Origin: Bradyrhizobium iriomotense
GTDB taxonomy: Bacteria; Pseudomonadota; Alphaproteobacteria; Rhizobiales; Xanthobacteraceae
Direction of reading: 5' to 3'
NCBI RefSeq assembly: GCF_030160715.1
Contig: NZ_BSOW01000026.1
Location: forward strand, 1-64,000
DNA: 64,000 nucleotides
Below are positions 1 through 8,648 of the stretch, piece after piece (position 1 is the first letter of the stretch; every line of letters starts with the position of its first letter). Below the pieces are notes generated by a model. That model was given only the letters and a program-made list of their open reading frames with translations, was not told where the DNA came from and did not search any database. A program made the translations under genes and the position numbers.

Positions 1-4
1 CCAT

Positions 5-101
5 CCATGCTGGCCTCCTTCCAGCCAGCATGGTGAATCAGAAACGGGCTGATTTGGGAATCCCAAATCGATTCAACTTAACCCCATCCCGCTTTAGCGG
101 G
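5..101. repeat. Cluster of three short inverted repeats
   Basis: Three stem-loops lie close together just downstream of livF. One has perfect 10-bp arms at 5-14 and 24-33. One is a 9-bp perfect palindrome with a 1-nt centre at 51-69. One has 5-bp arms at 88-92 and 97-101. None has a clear T-tract on the livF side. They may terminate the livF transcript or be remnants of a mobile element. I see no gene in 1-217. Confidence 0.4.
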
Positions 102-217
102 AAGGGCAGCTCTTGGCGCAAAGCGGACATTCGCGAGACTCCCCTGTCACAGAAGGCCAGAAGCAGACCGGTGGCAGGCAATCACCGGCCCTAGCGGCTC
201 AAGGCAAATCGTCGGCG

Positions 218-1036
218 CTAAGCGAGCCAACGCTTTCGCCGCTTGTAGTGCTTCACATCGCGATATGATTTTCGCTTGTCGCCGGCGACTCCAAGATAGA
301 ACTCCTTGACGTCCTCGTTTGCGGCGAGCGCGCGCGCTTCGCCGTCCATCACCACGCGGCCATTTTCGAGAATGTAGCCGTGGCTCGCATATCTGAGCGC
401 CATATTGGTGTTCTGTTCAGCGAGAAGAAACGACACACCCTCCTTGACGTTGAGATCCTTCACGATCTCGAAGATCTCCTCGACGATCTGCGGCGCCAAG
501 CCCATCGAAGGCTCGTCGAGCAAAATCATCTTGGGGCGCGACATCAGCGCTCGCCCAATCACGCACATCTGCTGTTCGCCGCCTGACGTATAGCCCGCGG
601 TGGAACCGCGTCGCTCTCTGAGACGGGGGAAATAGGCGTAGACCCGCTCCAGATCCTGCGCGATCGCCAACTTGCCGTCCCGCCGCGTGAAGGCGCCGGT
701 CATGAGATTGTCTTCGACCGTAAGATGGGGGAAGGCACGCCGCCCCTCCATCACCTGAATGCAACCCCGCCGCACCAGATCGTTCGGCGAGAGGGACTGC
801 ACCTCGACCCCGTCGAACAGGATCGCGCCCTTGGTGACCTCGCCGCGCTCTGCATGCAGGAGATTGGAGATCGCCTTCAGTGTCGTGGTCTTGCCAGCAC
901 CATTGGCGCCGAGAATCGCGACAATACCGCCCCGAGGGACCTCCAGCGATACGCCCTTCAACACGAGGATGACGTGATCGTAGACAACCTCGATATTGTT
1001 GACCGACAGAACCGGAGCTACCTTTTCCGTCACCAT
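218..1036 (-). CDS. livF: Branched-chain-type ABC transporter ATP-binding protein (LivF-like)
   Basis: Cytoplasmic ATPase of a hydrophobic amino acid/carboxylate (HAAT) importer, 272 aa from the chosen start. It carries a Walker A loop (GANGAGKTT), the LivF-typical TSGGEQQM signature in place of LSGGQ, and a Walker B (MILLDEPSMGLAP). The open frame extends 45 codons upstream to 1171. That extension is Arg/Ser-rich and unlike the family, so the Met at 1036 (MVTEKVAP) is preferred. It is the last gene of the operon, separated from the binding-protein gene by about 85 bp containing a stem-loop. A LivF normally pairs with the LivG encoded four genes upstream in the same operon. The substrate cannot be read from the ATPase. 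Confidence 0.9.
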   Translation of the reverse strand: MVTEKVAPVLSVNNIEVVYDHVILVLKGVSLEVPRGGIVAILGANGAGKTTTLKAISNLLHAERGEVTKGAILFDGVEVQSLSPNDLVRRGCIQVMEGRRAFPHLTVEDNLMTGAFTRRDGKLAIAQDLERVYAYFPRLRERRGSTAGYTSGGEQQMCVIGRALMSRPKMILLDEPSMGLAPQIVEEIFEIVKDLNVKEGVSFLLAEQNTNMALRYASHGYILENGRVVMDGEARALAANEDVKEFYLGVAGDKRKSYRDVKHYKRRKRWLA

Positions 1037-1083
1037 GACAACTACCTTGTAAATTGACACGCGTCCATCTTTCCAAGCAGGGG

Positions 1084-1109
1084 TCCGGGAGCCGGCACAG
1101 GCCCCCGGA
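1084..1109 (-). terminator. Intercistronic stem-loop after the binding-protein gene
   Basis: A GC-rich inverted repeat with 10-bp arms and one mismatch (1084-1093 against 1100-1109) and a 6-nt loop lies between the binding-protein stop and livF. It has no T-tract, so it looks more like an mRNA-stabilising or attenuating hairpin than a full terminator. Such a hairpin would favour the binding protein over LivF in the polycistronic message. That role is inference. Confidence 0.4.
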
Positions 1110-1121
1110 TCGCCCACATGC

Positions 1122-2450
1122 TCAGCTTTCCTTCGCGCAGTCGCGCGGCTTGATCTTCTTGTCCGCGGCATACTTCGCGGAAACCTCGGCTACGAGCGGG
1201 TCGATCAGCGGTTCGTCAGCCGTGTACCAGTCGGAGATCACTTTCCAGGACTTGCCATCCCACTGCTGTACGCGCCCATCGCGCGTGCCCTCGTGGTCAG
1301 AGCAGGAGATCCTGATCGGCTTCAACATTCCCTCAAAGCCGAGCTCCTTGATGCGCGCATCATTAAGGTTGAGATTCTCGAGGCCCCAACGGACCTGCTC
1401 GCCCGTCAGCGGCTTCTGACCGAACTTCTCCTGCGCCTTGCGGATCGCCTCCACGCCGAGCATGGCATTCACGATGCCACGGTTGTACAGAATTTCGCCG
1501 ACCTTGCCAGGTTCTGTCGAGCCTTTACCCTTGGCGTAGACGTATTTCGCTACGTCGGCATGCACCGGAAACTGACCTGCGCCATGCTGAAGCATCAGCG
1601 ACTTGTAGCCTGCGGCCTGATCACCTGCGGGCGTCACATCCGGCTCCGCACCCGACCACCAAACACCAATCATCTTGTCGCGCGGGTAGGCGACGGCCGC
1701 CGCTTCCTTGACTGCCGTGCTATTCATTACGCCCCAGCCCCAGACCAGCACATAGTCTGGACGGTTCTGGCGGATCGCCAACCATTGCGACTTCTGTTCA
1801 ACACCGGGGTGCGTGACCGGGATCGGCGTGAACTCAAAGCCGTATTTCTTTGCCAGCACCTGCAGCATCGGAATCGGCTCTTTGCCGTACGGGCTGTCGT
1901 GATACAGCAACGAAATCTTCCTGCCCTTCAGCTTGTCGAACCCGCCCAGTTCCTTCGCGACATGCTGGATTGCTATATCGGCCGCGGACCAATAAGTGCC
2001 AAGAAAGGGGAAATTGTATGGGAACACGGCGCCGTTCTTCGAGTCGGCTCGGCCATATCCCATCGTTATGATCGGGATCTTGTCCGTCTCAGTCTTTTCG
2101 GTAAGGGCGAAGGTGATGCCGGTCGACAGCGGATTGATGAAGGCCGCGCCGGTGGGCCCCTTGCCCTTGAGGCGCTCGTAACACTCGACGCCCTTGTCGG
2201 TCGCGTAAGCTGTCTCGCATTCCTCGACCAGAAGTTTGACGCCGGTGATGCCGCCGTCGCGCTCGTTGATCAGGTTGTAGTAATCGGCAACGCCGTTGGC
2301 ATACGGCGCGCCGTTTACGGCGTACGGTCCCGTCCGGTAGGACAGTATCGGGACGAACTGTTCGTTTTGAGCCGAGGCCGGTGCGATGAACGCTGCGCCC
2401 GACAACATGGCCGTTGCCAGTGTGGCTAGGCTGCGTGCAATATTTGCCAT
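1122..2450 (-). CDS. Periplasmic substrate-binding protein, LivJ/HAAT family
   Basis: Periplasmic receptor of the importer, 442 aa from Met 2450. The N-terminus (MANIARSLATLA, then a hydrophobic run ending in PASAQ) is a Sec signal peptide with an AxA-type cleavage site. An AGGAG motif sits a few bases before this ATG, so the 23-residue upstream extension to 2519 is rejected. The body is a type I periplasmic-binding fold (Peripla_BP_6-like). At about 440 aa it is longer than amino-acid LivJ proteins (about 370) and closer to receptors for aromatic or fatty acids and amides. Its place behind a CoA-ligase gene suggests an organic acid as ligand rather than leucine. The ligand is inferred from context only. 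Confidence 0.88.
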   Translation of the reverse strand: MANIARSLATLATAMLSGAAFIAPASAQNEQFVPILSYRTGPYAVNGAPYANGVADYYNLINERDGGITGVKLLVEECETAYATDKGVECYERLKGKGPTGAAFINPLSTGITFALTEKTETDKIPIITMGYGRADSKNGAVFPYNFPFLGTYWSAADIAIQHVAKELGGFDKLKGRKISLLYHDSPYGKEPIPMLQVLAKKYGFEFTPIPVTHPGVEQKSQWLAIRQNRPDYVLVWGWGVMNSTAVKEAAAVAYPRDKMIGVWWSGAEPDVTPAGDQAAGYKSLMLQHGAGQFPVHADVAKYVYAKGKGSTEPGKVGEILYNRGIVNAMLGVEAIRKAQEKFGQKPLTGEQVRWGLENLNLNDARIKELGFEGMLKPIRISCSDHEGTRDGRVQQWDGKSWKVISDWYTADEPLIDPLVAEVSAKYAADKKIKPRDCAKES

Positions 2451-2549
2451 TTCGATATTCTCCTGCTTGAGCTTCTCCTTCGTATTTCGCTTCGTTCGTT
2501 CTTTGCTAAGGGCTGTCACCCGCGTTGCGGTCTAGACGCGATCTATCCT

Positions 2550-3680
2550 TCAATAGGGAAATGGCCAAAGTCTAAGCTTCTCCTTGCCAATCGATATCAG
2601 CCGGGCGAAGCCACGGGGTTCTTTGATAAGGAGATAGCAGATCAACGACCCGAAGATGATGAATTCGAGGTGCGTGATCGTTTGCGTCGATAGTGGCACG
2701 CCGAGCTCGGTTGGAACGAGGTTCAGCATAATCGGCACGATGAGGATGAAGGCCGCCCCGACGAACGACCCCATGATCGATCCGAGCCCGCCGATGATGA
2801 CCATGAACAGAAGCTCCAATGAACGGTCTATCGAGAACGCAAGGGGTTCCCAGGATCCCAGGTAGACGAACGCCCAGAGGGCGCCCGCTACCCCAACGAT
2901 GAATGAAGAGACCGCGAAAGCCGTGAGCTTTGCATAGAGCGGCCGGATACCGATCAGTTCGGCGGCGATATCCATGTCGCGGATCGCCATCCACTGTCTG
3001 CCAAGATTGCTGCGAACGAGATTCTTCGTCAACACCGTCAAGACAACCACGAACAACAGGCAGAGCAGGTAGCGCTCGACCGGCGTGCGAACGACCAGGC
3101 CGAAGAAATCCAGCGCCGGCGCGTTCACCGATCCCGACGGGGCGTAATTGGTGAACCACGGGATCCGCAGGAATACCCAATCGAAGAAGAACTGCGCAGC
3201 GAGCGTTGCAACTGCCAGATAGAGGCCTTTGATCCGCAGACTGGGAATACCGAACAGGATTCCGGCACCCGCCGCCATGAGCCCCCCAAGTAGAATGGAA
3301 GCCAGCACCGGCAACGGCGGGATTGAGATCGCGAAGCCAAGAAAGCCAAGCGGGATATGTACGCCTGTCGCCAGTTTGTAGGCGGAATAGGCGCCGATGG
3401 CCATGAACGCGCCGCTGCCGAGCGAGATTTGGCCGCAATAGCCGACGAGAATGTTGGTCCCGATGGCGGCGAGCGCCAGGATAAGGAAGGGGAGCAAGAT
3501 GGCCCACAGGAGATAGTCGCTGCCGAACGGCCAGATATGGAAGGTGGCAAACATCGGCACGCCGATGAAGGCGATACCGAGCAAGACAGCGAGCGCAATA
3601 CGGTCCTGACGGATCGGGAAGATCGCCATGTCCTCTACGTAGGTCGTCTTGAACTGGCCAGCCTCGCGATAAAGCACCAC
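2550..3680 (-). CDS. livM: Branched-chain-type ABC permease LivM
   Basis: Inner-membrane permease subunit, 376 aa, with multiple hydrophobic segments and the LivM-type stretch around ILVGYCGQISLGSGAF. Towards the C-terminus it has the conserved GGLGSIMGSFVGA loop that contacts the ATPases. The N-terminal segment MVLYREAGQFKT is typical of LivM proteins from Bradyrhizobium-type operons, so the start at 3680 is kept although Met 3629 is possible. It lies 12 bp after livH, indicating one transcript, and forms a heterodimer with LivH. The moderate extra length comes from the N-terminal extension. Confidence 0.9.
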   Translation of the reverse strand: MVLYREAGQFKTTYVEDMAIFPIRQDRIALAVLLGIAFIGVPMFATFHIWPFGSDYLLWAILLPFLILALAAIGTNILVGYCGQISLGSGAFMAIGAYSAYKLATGVHIPLGFLGFAISIPPLPVLASILLGGLMAAGAGILFGIPSLRIKGLYLAVATLAAQFFFDWVFLRIPWFTNYAPSGSVNAPALDFFGLVVRTPVERYLLCLLFVVVLTVLTKNLVRSNLGRQWMAIRDMDIAAELIGIRPLYAKLTAFAVSSFIVGVAGALWAFVYLGSWEPLAFSIDRSLELLFMVIIGGLGSIMGSFVGAAFILIVPIMLNLVPTELGVPLSTQTITHLEFIIFGSLICYLLIKEPRGFARLISIGKEKLRLWPFPY

Positions 3681-3692
3681 GAACTCCTTGCC

Positions 3693-4622
3693 TCAGATAC
3701 GTTCAATGATCCGCTCGCCGAACAGACCCTGGGGGCGCACGAGCAGCACCGCCAACGCCAGCACGTAGGCAAACCAATATTCGATACCGCCGCCGATGGA
3801 CGGCCCCAGGTACACTTCCGCAATCTTCTCACCCGCCCCCACAATGAGCCCGCCGGCAATGGCTCCCGGAATTGAGGTGAGCCCCCCGATGATCAGGACC
3901 GGGAGCGCCTTCAGCGCGAGAAAGGTGATGGAGAACTGCACGCCAAGCTTGGTACCCCACACGGTCGCTGCAACGAGCGCAACGAGACCGGCAACGAGCC
4001 ACACCACGAACCAAATCCAATTGATCGGAATCCCGACCGAATGCGCGGCCAAATGGTCGTCAGCCACAGCCCTGAGTGCGCGACCCGTCCTAGTGCGCTG
4101 AAAGAAGATCGCGAGGCCGGCAACCAGAATGCCCGCGATCAACGCACCCAAGACGTCCAGCTTGTTGATCAGAATCCCACCCGGAAAGAGCTCCTCAAAT
4201 ACAAACCAGGCGTCCGTCGGGAATAGCCGTAACGGGTAGACGTCCGACCCGAAGATCATCTCCGCCGCGCCCTCAATGATGAATGTCACGCCGATCGTGG
4301 ACATGAACAGCGTGAGGCCGTCCTGGTTAACAAGAGGTCCGATCACGAACCGCTCGATTAGCCAGGCGGTCGCCGCCATGATCGCGGCGGCAAAGCCGAG
4401 ACCGAGGACGATCGCGGCCCACAGCGGAAAGCCGTTGACAACCAGGAGATCGAGGGTGCGAACCAGCGCCAGCCCTGCGAGCAATACCATTGCTCCCTGA
4501 GCATAATTGAACACGCCGGATGCCTTGAAGATCAGCACGAAGCCGAGTGCGACCAGCGAATAGAGCACGCCGGACATCAATCCGCCGATCAGAATCTCGA
4601 GAAATTGACCCGTTGCGATCAC
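3693..4622 (-). CDS. livH: Branched-chain-type ABC permease LivH
   Basis: Inner-membrane permease, 309 aa, the usual LivH length. It has about eight hydrophobic helices, the early GLMSGVLYSLVALGF motif and the C-terminal GGLTSIPGAIAGGL cytoplasmic loop that couples to the ATPases. It starts at an ATG 9 bp after the livG stop and ends 12 bp before livM. It is co-transcribed with the ligase, livG and livM. Confidence 0.92.
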   Translation of the reverse strand: MIATGQFLEILIGGLMSGVLYSLVALGFVLIFKASGVFNYAQGAMVLLAGLALVRTLDLLVVNGFPLWAAIVLGLGFAAAIMAATAWLIERFVIGPLVNQDGLTLFMSTIGVTFIIEGAAEMIFGSDVYPLRLFPTDAWFVFEELFPGGILINKLDVLGALIAGILVAGLAIFFQRTRTGRALRAVADDHLAAHSVGIPINWIWFVVWLVAGLVALVAATVWGTKLGVQFSITFLALKALPVLIIGGLTSIPGAIAGGLIVGAGEKIAEVYLGPSIGGGIEYWFAYVLALAVLLVRPQGLFGERIIERI

Positions 4623-4631
4623 GAACGCTCC

Positions 4632-5417
4632 TCAGTGTGAAACGCCAAGATAGGCGTCGATGACGGCCTGGCTTTTCTTCACCTCGTCCGGCGTGCCGTC
4701 GGCGATCTTGACGCCGTGATCGAGCACCGCCACTCGATCCGAGAGATCCATGACTACGGCCATGTCGTGCTCGATCAGCGCGATTGTCGTGCCGTAGTGA
4801 TTGTTCACGTCGACGATGAACCGCGACATGTCCTCCTTCTCTTCGAGGTTCATGCCTGCCATTGGCTCGTCGAGGAGAAGTAGGTCAGGCTCCATCGCGA
4901 GGGCGCGACCAAGTTCGACGCGCTTCTGCAAACCGTAGGGCAAACGCCCAACCGGCACCTTGCGGATCGCCTCGATCTCCAGAAAGTCGATGATCTCCTC
5001 GACCCGGCGCCGATGCTCGAGCTCCTCTGCCAGAGCAGGTCCGTAACGCAGCATCTGCCACAACAGACCCCGGCGCACCTTCAAAGTGCGGCCGGCCATA
5101 ATATTGTCGAGCGCGCTCATTCCTTTAAACAGGGCAACATTTTGAAAGGTGCGAGCGATGCCTCCACGGGCCGCCTCGAATGGCTGCATTCTGGTCCGGG
5201 TTCGTCCCTTGAAGGTGATGGTACCGGAATCGGGATGGTAGAAACCGTTTACGACATTGAGCATCGAGGTCTTACCGGCGCCGTTGGGGCCGATAATGGC
5301 GCGAATCTCGCCTTTTCGGACGTTGAACGAAACGTCTCTCAACGCTCTGACGCCGCCAAAGGCCAGCGCTACGCCCTCCACATGGAGCAGGATTTCGTTT
5401 GTGTCCGGCGCTCTCAT
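4632..5417 (-). CDS. livG: Branched-chain-type ABC transporter ATP-binding protein LivG
   Basis: Cytoplasmic ATPase partner of LivF, 261 aa. It has Walker A (GPNGAGKTS), the LivG-type variant signature LPYGLQKRVELGRAL, Walker B (LLLLDEPMAGM) and the switch His in LIEHDM. Its ATG overlaps the TGA of the CoA-ligase gene by 4 bp (ATGA at 5414-5417), a translational-coupling arrangement that ties the transporter to the ligase. Confidence 0.92.
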   Translation of the reverse strand: MRAPDTNEILLHVEGVALAFGGVRALRDVSFNVRKGEIRAIIGPNGAGKTSMLNVVNGFYHPDSGTITFKGRTRTRMQPFEAARGGIARTFQNVALFKGMSALDNIMAGRTLKVRRGLLWQMLRYGPALAEELEHRRRVEEIIDFLEIEAIRKVPVGRLPYGLQKRVELGRALAMEPDLLLLDEPMAGMNLEEKEDMSRFIVDVNNHYGTTIALIEHDMAVVMDLSDRVAVLDHGVKIADGTPDEVKKSQAVIDAYLGVSH

Positions 5418-7384
5418 GCGGCCTTTCCCCGAGGCTTGGCCCCGTTAGTTACCTGCATGTCGCGAATCTTGACCCGCGCCGCGATCGTGCCCTTGCGACC
5501 ATCCTCAAAGGTGACTTCGGTGGAAATGTCGGCCTCATACGAGCCGTCGTAGAGTGCCGTGAGCAGCGGCGCATAGCGCTCTGCGATGAATCGGCGGCGC
5601 ACCTTCTGCGTGCGGGTCAATTCACCATCATCCGCATCGAGCTCCTTGTGCAAAATTACGAAGCGGCGAATCTGAGCGCCTGCGAGCATCTTTTCTTGGG
5701 CGAGAGAACGGTTCACCGCGGCAACGTCTTTTGCGACCATTTCATAGACGAGCGGATGCCCGGCAAGCTCCTGATAGGATCCGTAGGCGACGTTGTTACG
5801 TTCCGCCCAATTCGCGACGGCAATCGGGTCGATGTTGAGCATGGCGCAAACGAACTCTTTTGAGTCACCGAAAGTGACCGCTTCCCTGATGTTGGGAAAG
5901 AACTTCAGCTTGTTCTCCAAGTACTTCGGTGCGAACATTGTGCCGTCCGCCAGTTTGCCGACGTCTTTTGCGCGATCTATGATTTTTAGATGTCCGGTCT
6001 TTTCATCGAGAAACCCGGCATCGCCGGTCTTGACGTACCCGTCGGGCGTCATGACTTCAGCGGTTTTTGCCTGATCCTTGAAATATCCGATGAACATGCC
6101 GGGCGAGTGAAACTGCACCTCGCTCGATTCCGTAATGCGGATGTCGACGTTCGGCGCAGCCGGGCCAACCGTATCTGAGTAGATCTGGCTATCAGGCTGG
6201 CACGTCACGTAAAGGAACGCCTCAGTCTGACCGTAGAGCTGCTTCAGATTTAGTCCGATCGAACGGTAGAACGCGAACAGATCCGGACCGATGGCCTCAC
6301 CTGCAGTGTATGCGACGCGTACCCGAGACAGGCCGAGAACGTTCTTGAGTGGCTCGTAGACCAGAAAGCGCCCGAGCGCATAGAGCAACCGGCCCGACAG
6401 CGGCACCGATTTTCCGCTTGATACCTGCTCGCCATACCGGCGCGCGACCTCGAGGAAGTACTTGAAGGTTCGTCGCTTGATGGGTGCAGCGTCTTCCATG
6501 CGGATCATGAGCCGCGTTAGCATGGCCTCGAAGCCGCGCGGCGGGGCGAAGTAGAAGGTTGGTCCGATCTCGTGCCGGTCCTGCTCGATCGTGTCACTAC
6601 TCTCGGGACACGCCGTACAGAATCCAGCGATGATGCCTTGCACGTAGTTGAGGTAATGATCGCCCACCCAGGCCAGCGGCAGATAGGCGAGCACCACGTC
6701 GTCGTAGGTCAGTCCGTCGAACCTTGTGGTATCGGTTGCGGCGTCAATGCAGCCTCGTGTCGACAGCATGACGCCCTTCGACGCTCCGGTCGTTCCCGAC
6801 GTGTAGAGGATGACCGCGATGTCCGAACCATTTCCTGCCCGAACGAATTCATCAATCCGTTCGCTAAGCGCGGCATCGCCCGCAAGCGCCGCCCGGCCAT
6901 CCTCGATGACTTTGCCGATTGCGATCGATCGGCAGTGATCATAGCTATCGAGGCCGCGCGTCTCGTCATAGACGATCTTGTCGAGTTGCGGCAATCGATC
7001 GGACACCGACAAGACCTTATCGACCTGCTCCTGGTCTTGCGCTGCGACCAGCTTCGCCTCGGCATGAGCGAGAACAAAAGCAAGCTCGTCGGCCACCGCA
7101 TCCGAGTAAACCGGAACGGGAATTGCGCGCAGCGTCTGCGCCGCCATCATGGTCCAGTAGAGCTTTGGCCGATTGGAGCCAACTACAGCGATCGTGTCGC
7201 CCGGCTGCAAGCCAAGGCGATGCAAGCCCGCGGCGTAGGCACGCACGATCTCGGCAACTTGAGCCCAGGTCCAGCTCTGCCAGATCCCCAATTCCTTAAG
7301 CCGAAACGCCGGACGCGTGCTAAACTGCGCAGCATTTCGCAGCAGCAATTTGGGGAACGTGTCAAACGATCCGCCACCGGCCAT
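5414..7384 (-). CDS. AMP-forming acyl/aryl-CoA ligase, long-chain type
   Basis: Adenylate-forming enzyme, 656 aa from Met 7384 (MAGGGSFDTFPK). It has the P-loop-like motif LYTSGTTGASKGVM, the YGQTEAF motif and the GYVKTGDAGFLDEKTG motif followed by IDRAKDVGKLADGTM. The last is characteristic of the long-chain FadD/FACL subgroup and not of acetyl-CoA synthetase. The frame continues to 7486 but those 34 residues are not family-like. It is the first gene of a six-gene operon with a complete Liv importer and overlaps livG by 4 bp, so its likely job is to trap the imported carboxylate as a CoA thioester. Similar ligase-Liv operons occur in Rhodopseudomonas and Bradyrhizobium. The acid (fatty, dicarboxylic or aromatic) cannot be decided from sequence. 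Confidence 0.85.
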   Translation of the reverse strand: MAGGGSFDTFPKLLLRNAAQFSTRPAFRLKELGIWQSWTWAQVAEIVRAYAAGLHRLGLQPGDTIAVVGSNRPKLYWTMMAAQTLRAIPVPVYSDAVADELAFVLAHAEAKLVAAQDQEQVDKVLSVSDRLPQLDKIVYDETRGLDSYDHCRSIAIGKVIEDGRAALAGDAALSERIDEFVRAGNGSDIAVILYTSGTTGASKGVMLSTRGCIDAATDTTRFDGLTYDDVVLAYLPLAWVGDHYLNYVQGIIAGFCTACPESSDTIEQDRHEIGPTFYFAPPRGFEAMLTRLMIRMEDAAPIKRRTFKYFLEVARRYGEQVSSGKSVPLSGRLLYALGRFLVYEPLKNVLGLSRVRVAYTAGEAIGPDLFAFYRSIGLNLKQLYGQTEAFLYVTCQPDSQIYSDTVGPAAPNVDIRITESSEVQFHSPGMFIGYFKDQAKTAEVMTPDGYVKTGDAGFLDEKTGHLKIIDRAKDVGKLADGTMFAPKYLENKLKFFPNIREAVTFGDSKEFVCAMLNIDPIAVANWAERNNVAYGSYQELAGHPLVYEMVAKDVAAVNRSLAQEKMLAGAQIRRFVILHKELDADDGELTRTQKVRRRFIAERYAPLLTALYDGSYEADISTEVTFEDGRKGTIAARVKIRDMQVTNGAKPRGKAA

Positions 7385-7727
7385 GTCGGTCTCGATCCCA
7401 AAAACCGGCGCGTTGGTTCGCCCCTGCTTGTGGTGATGCCGGCCCGTTTTGGGCAGCAGCCATGCGAGTGCCGCATGGTCCAACATTACAACGGATGGAG
7501 AATCCTACAAGTCCGACATTGATAGATTCCGCTCGGCGGCGGTCCACCCCCGCCGGGGATAGTTTACTGGCCGCCAAGCCCAGAAGCGAATCTTGCGGCC
7601 AAACCAGTCCAGAAGGTGTCCGCGGCGGGAGGACACTGATCGGCTCCGAAGGGGTAACCCCAATAGCTAGTAAGTCTCATGTTCGGCGGGGGCCGAGGCG
7701 CAAGAGCCGAATGACATTCTCGTTCGC

Positions 7728-7880
7728 TCAGTCTGCGGGTCCTATGTTTGGGTGCGCTGCCACCAAACCAATCTCATCTGCTGCGCGGGCACTCTTCGTT
7801 TTTGCGACGTGCGTCGCTTCATCGATTGAGGCCCCCAGCTCCCGGTAGGTGGATCGAAGCGATGCTTCTGAGGTGTGCAT
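7728..7880 (-). CDS. Possible small protein, 50 aa, unknown
   Basis: A short open frame encodes an Ala/Lys/Glu-rich, probably helical peptide beginning MHTSEASLRSTYREL and ending AAHPNIGPAD. The composition looks more protein-like than the competing frames. No family is recognised and the upstream ribosome-binding site is weak. It could be a genuine small protein, the tail of a decayed gene, or chance. Confidence 0.25.
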   Translation of the reverse strand: MHTSEASLRSTYRELGASIDEATHVAKTKSARAADEIGLVAAHPNIGPAD

Positions 7881-8154
7881 TGGGATCCGACGCTCGCCCA
7901 GGGCAGGTCCGGCTTCCCCCTGACAGCGCCCACGACGTCCGGTATCCCAGCGCGCCCGACAGCGGTTGATCTACAGGTCGATCTCCAGGTTGGGAGCATC
8001 AGCCCAGCGCGCCTGCAATCCGATCGAGAGGTCACTGAGGATGTGCCCGGACCAGCCTGATTATCTGGGCAGTTACGCTCTCGTAGGCGTCCAATTTCTA
8101 GTGCTTTCCGAAAAACAGAAATTCTACCTGCGCCGTCAGGCAAATCAGTGGTTC

Positions 8155-8430
8155 ATAGGGTGCATGCTGGAAAGGTTCGGCCTTCTGCAGCGCGATGCTT
8201 AGACAGCGCGTCTACTTCCATCCCAAAAACACAACATGTTCCTATGCGCAGCGCACACTGAGGCCGACATCGCCACGGCTCTCGAAGCGGCCGAGCTGGC
8301 CTTACATCTGTGGCGGCACTTCGCACAAGTGGATGAGAGGGTTTGCAGCGCGCAATACCTGTGGTCGCATCGCCTGATGCAAGACTTTGCAAAAAGACGG
8401 ATGAAGACAAGCCAGCCGACCGGGATATAG
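8155..8430 (+). pseudogene. Remnant of a class III aminotransferase C-terminus
   Basis: In one frame RVYFHPKN (about 8213-8233) is followed after a 1-2 nt shift by MFLCAAHTEADIATALEAAE (from 8236). In order, these match the C-terminal signature of class III aminotransferases of the glutamate-1-semialdehyde aminomutase group (VYFHP, a short spacer, FLSxAHTEADIDxxLxAAxxAL). The two halves are out of frame, a TAG lies just upstream, and no PLP-lysine or N-terminal domain is present. It is therefore a broken fragment, not a gene. The assignment rests on about 30 residues. Confidence 0.45.
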
Positions 8431-8648
8431 GGGAGAGCGCGGTCGAGGAGAAAATCCTCAGTAATCGTTAACAGTATTAGTGCAGGGCCAGTTCTGAGAC
8501 GCGGTGGCGTTGATGCTCGGGGCCTCCGCCTGCCGGAGGTCACCTTCCGTTGTGCTTGAGGCGGTGGCGCGACAACGGACTGGGCGTCCGTCATCGATAA
8601 TGGCGGCGGCGCGCCCAGATGGCCTGCTCTGCGGCAGCACCTTACCCT

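Larger units (their letters stand above)
7385..8648. other. Gene-poor stretch between the ligase operon and the island end
   Basis: About 1.26 kb without a confident gene. Short frames on both strands have atypical composition and no recognisable family. The stretch must contain the promoter of the ligase-liv operon, but no clean -35/-10 pair was recognised. It also holds a 50-aa minus-strand frame (7728-7880) and a fragment resembling the C-terminus of an aminotransferase (about 8155-8430, plus strand). Decayed coding sequence of this kind fits the left side of an integrated element. Confidence 0.6.

Noticed and set aside
8199..8594. Minus-strand 131-codon frame
   Set aside because: It is Arg/Cys/Ser-rich, has no family, and lies antisense to the aminotransferase-like fragment.
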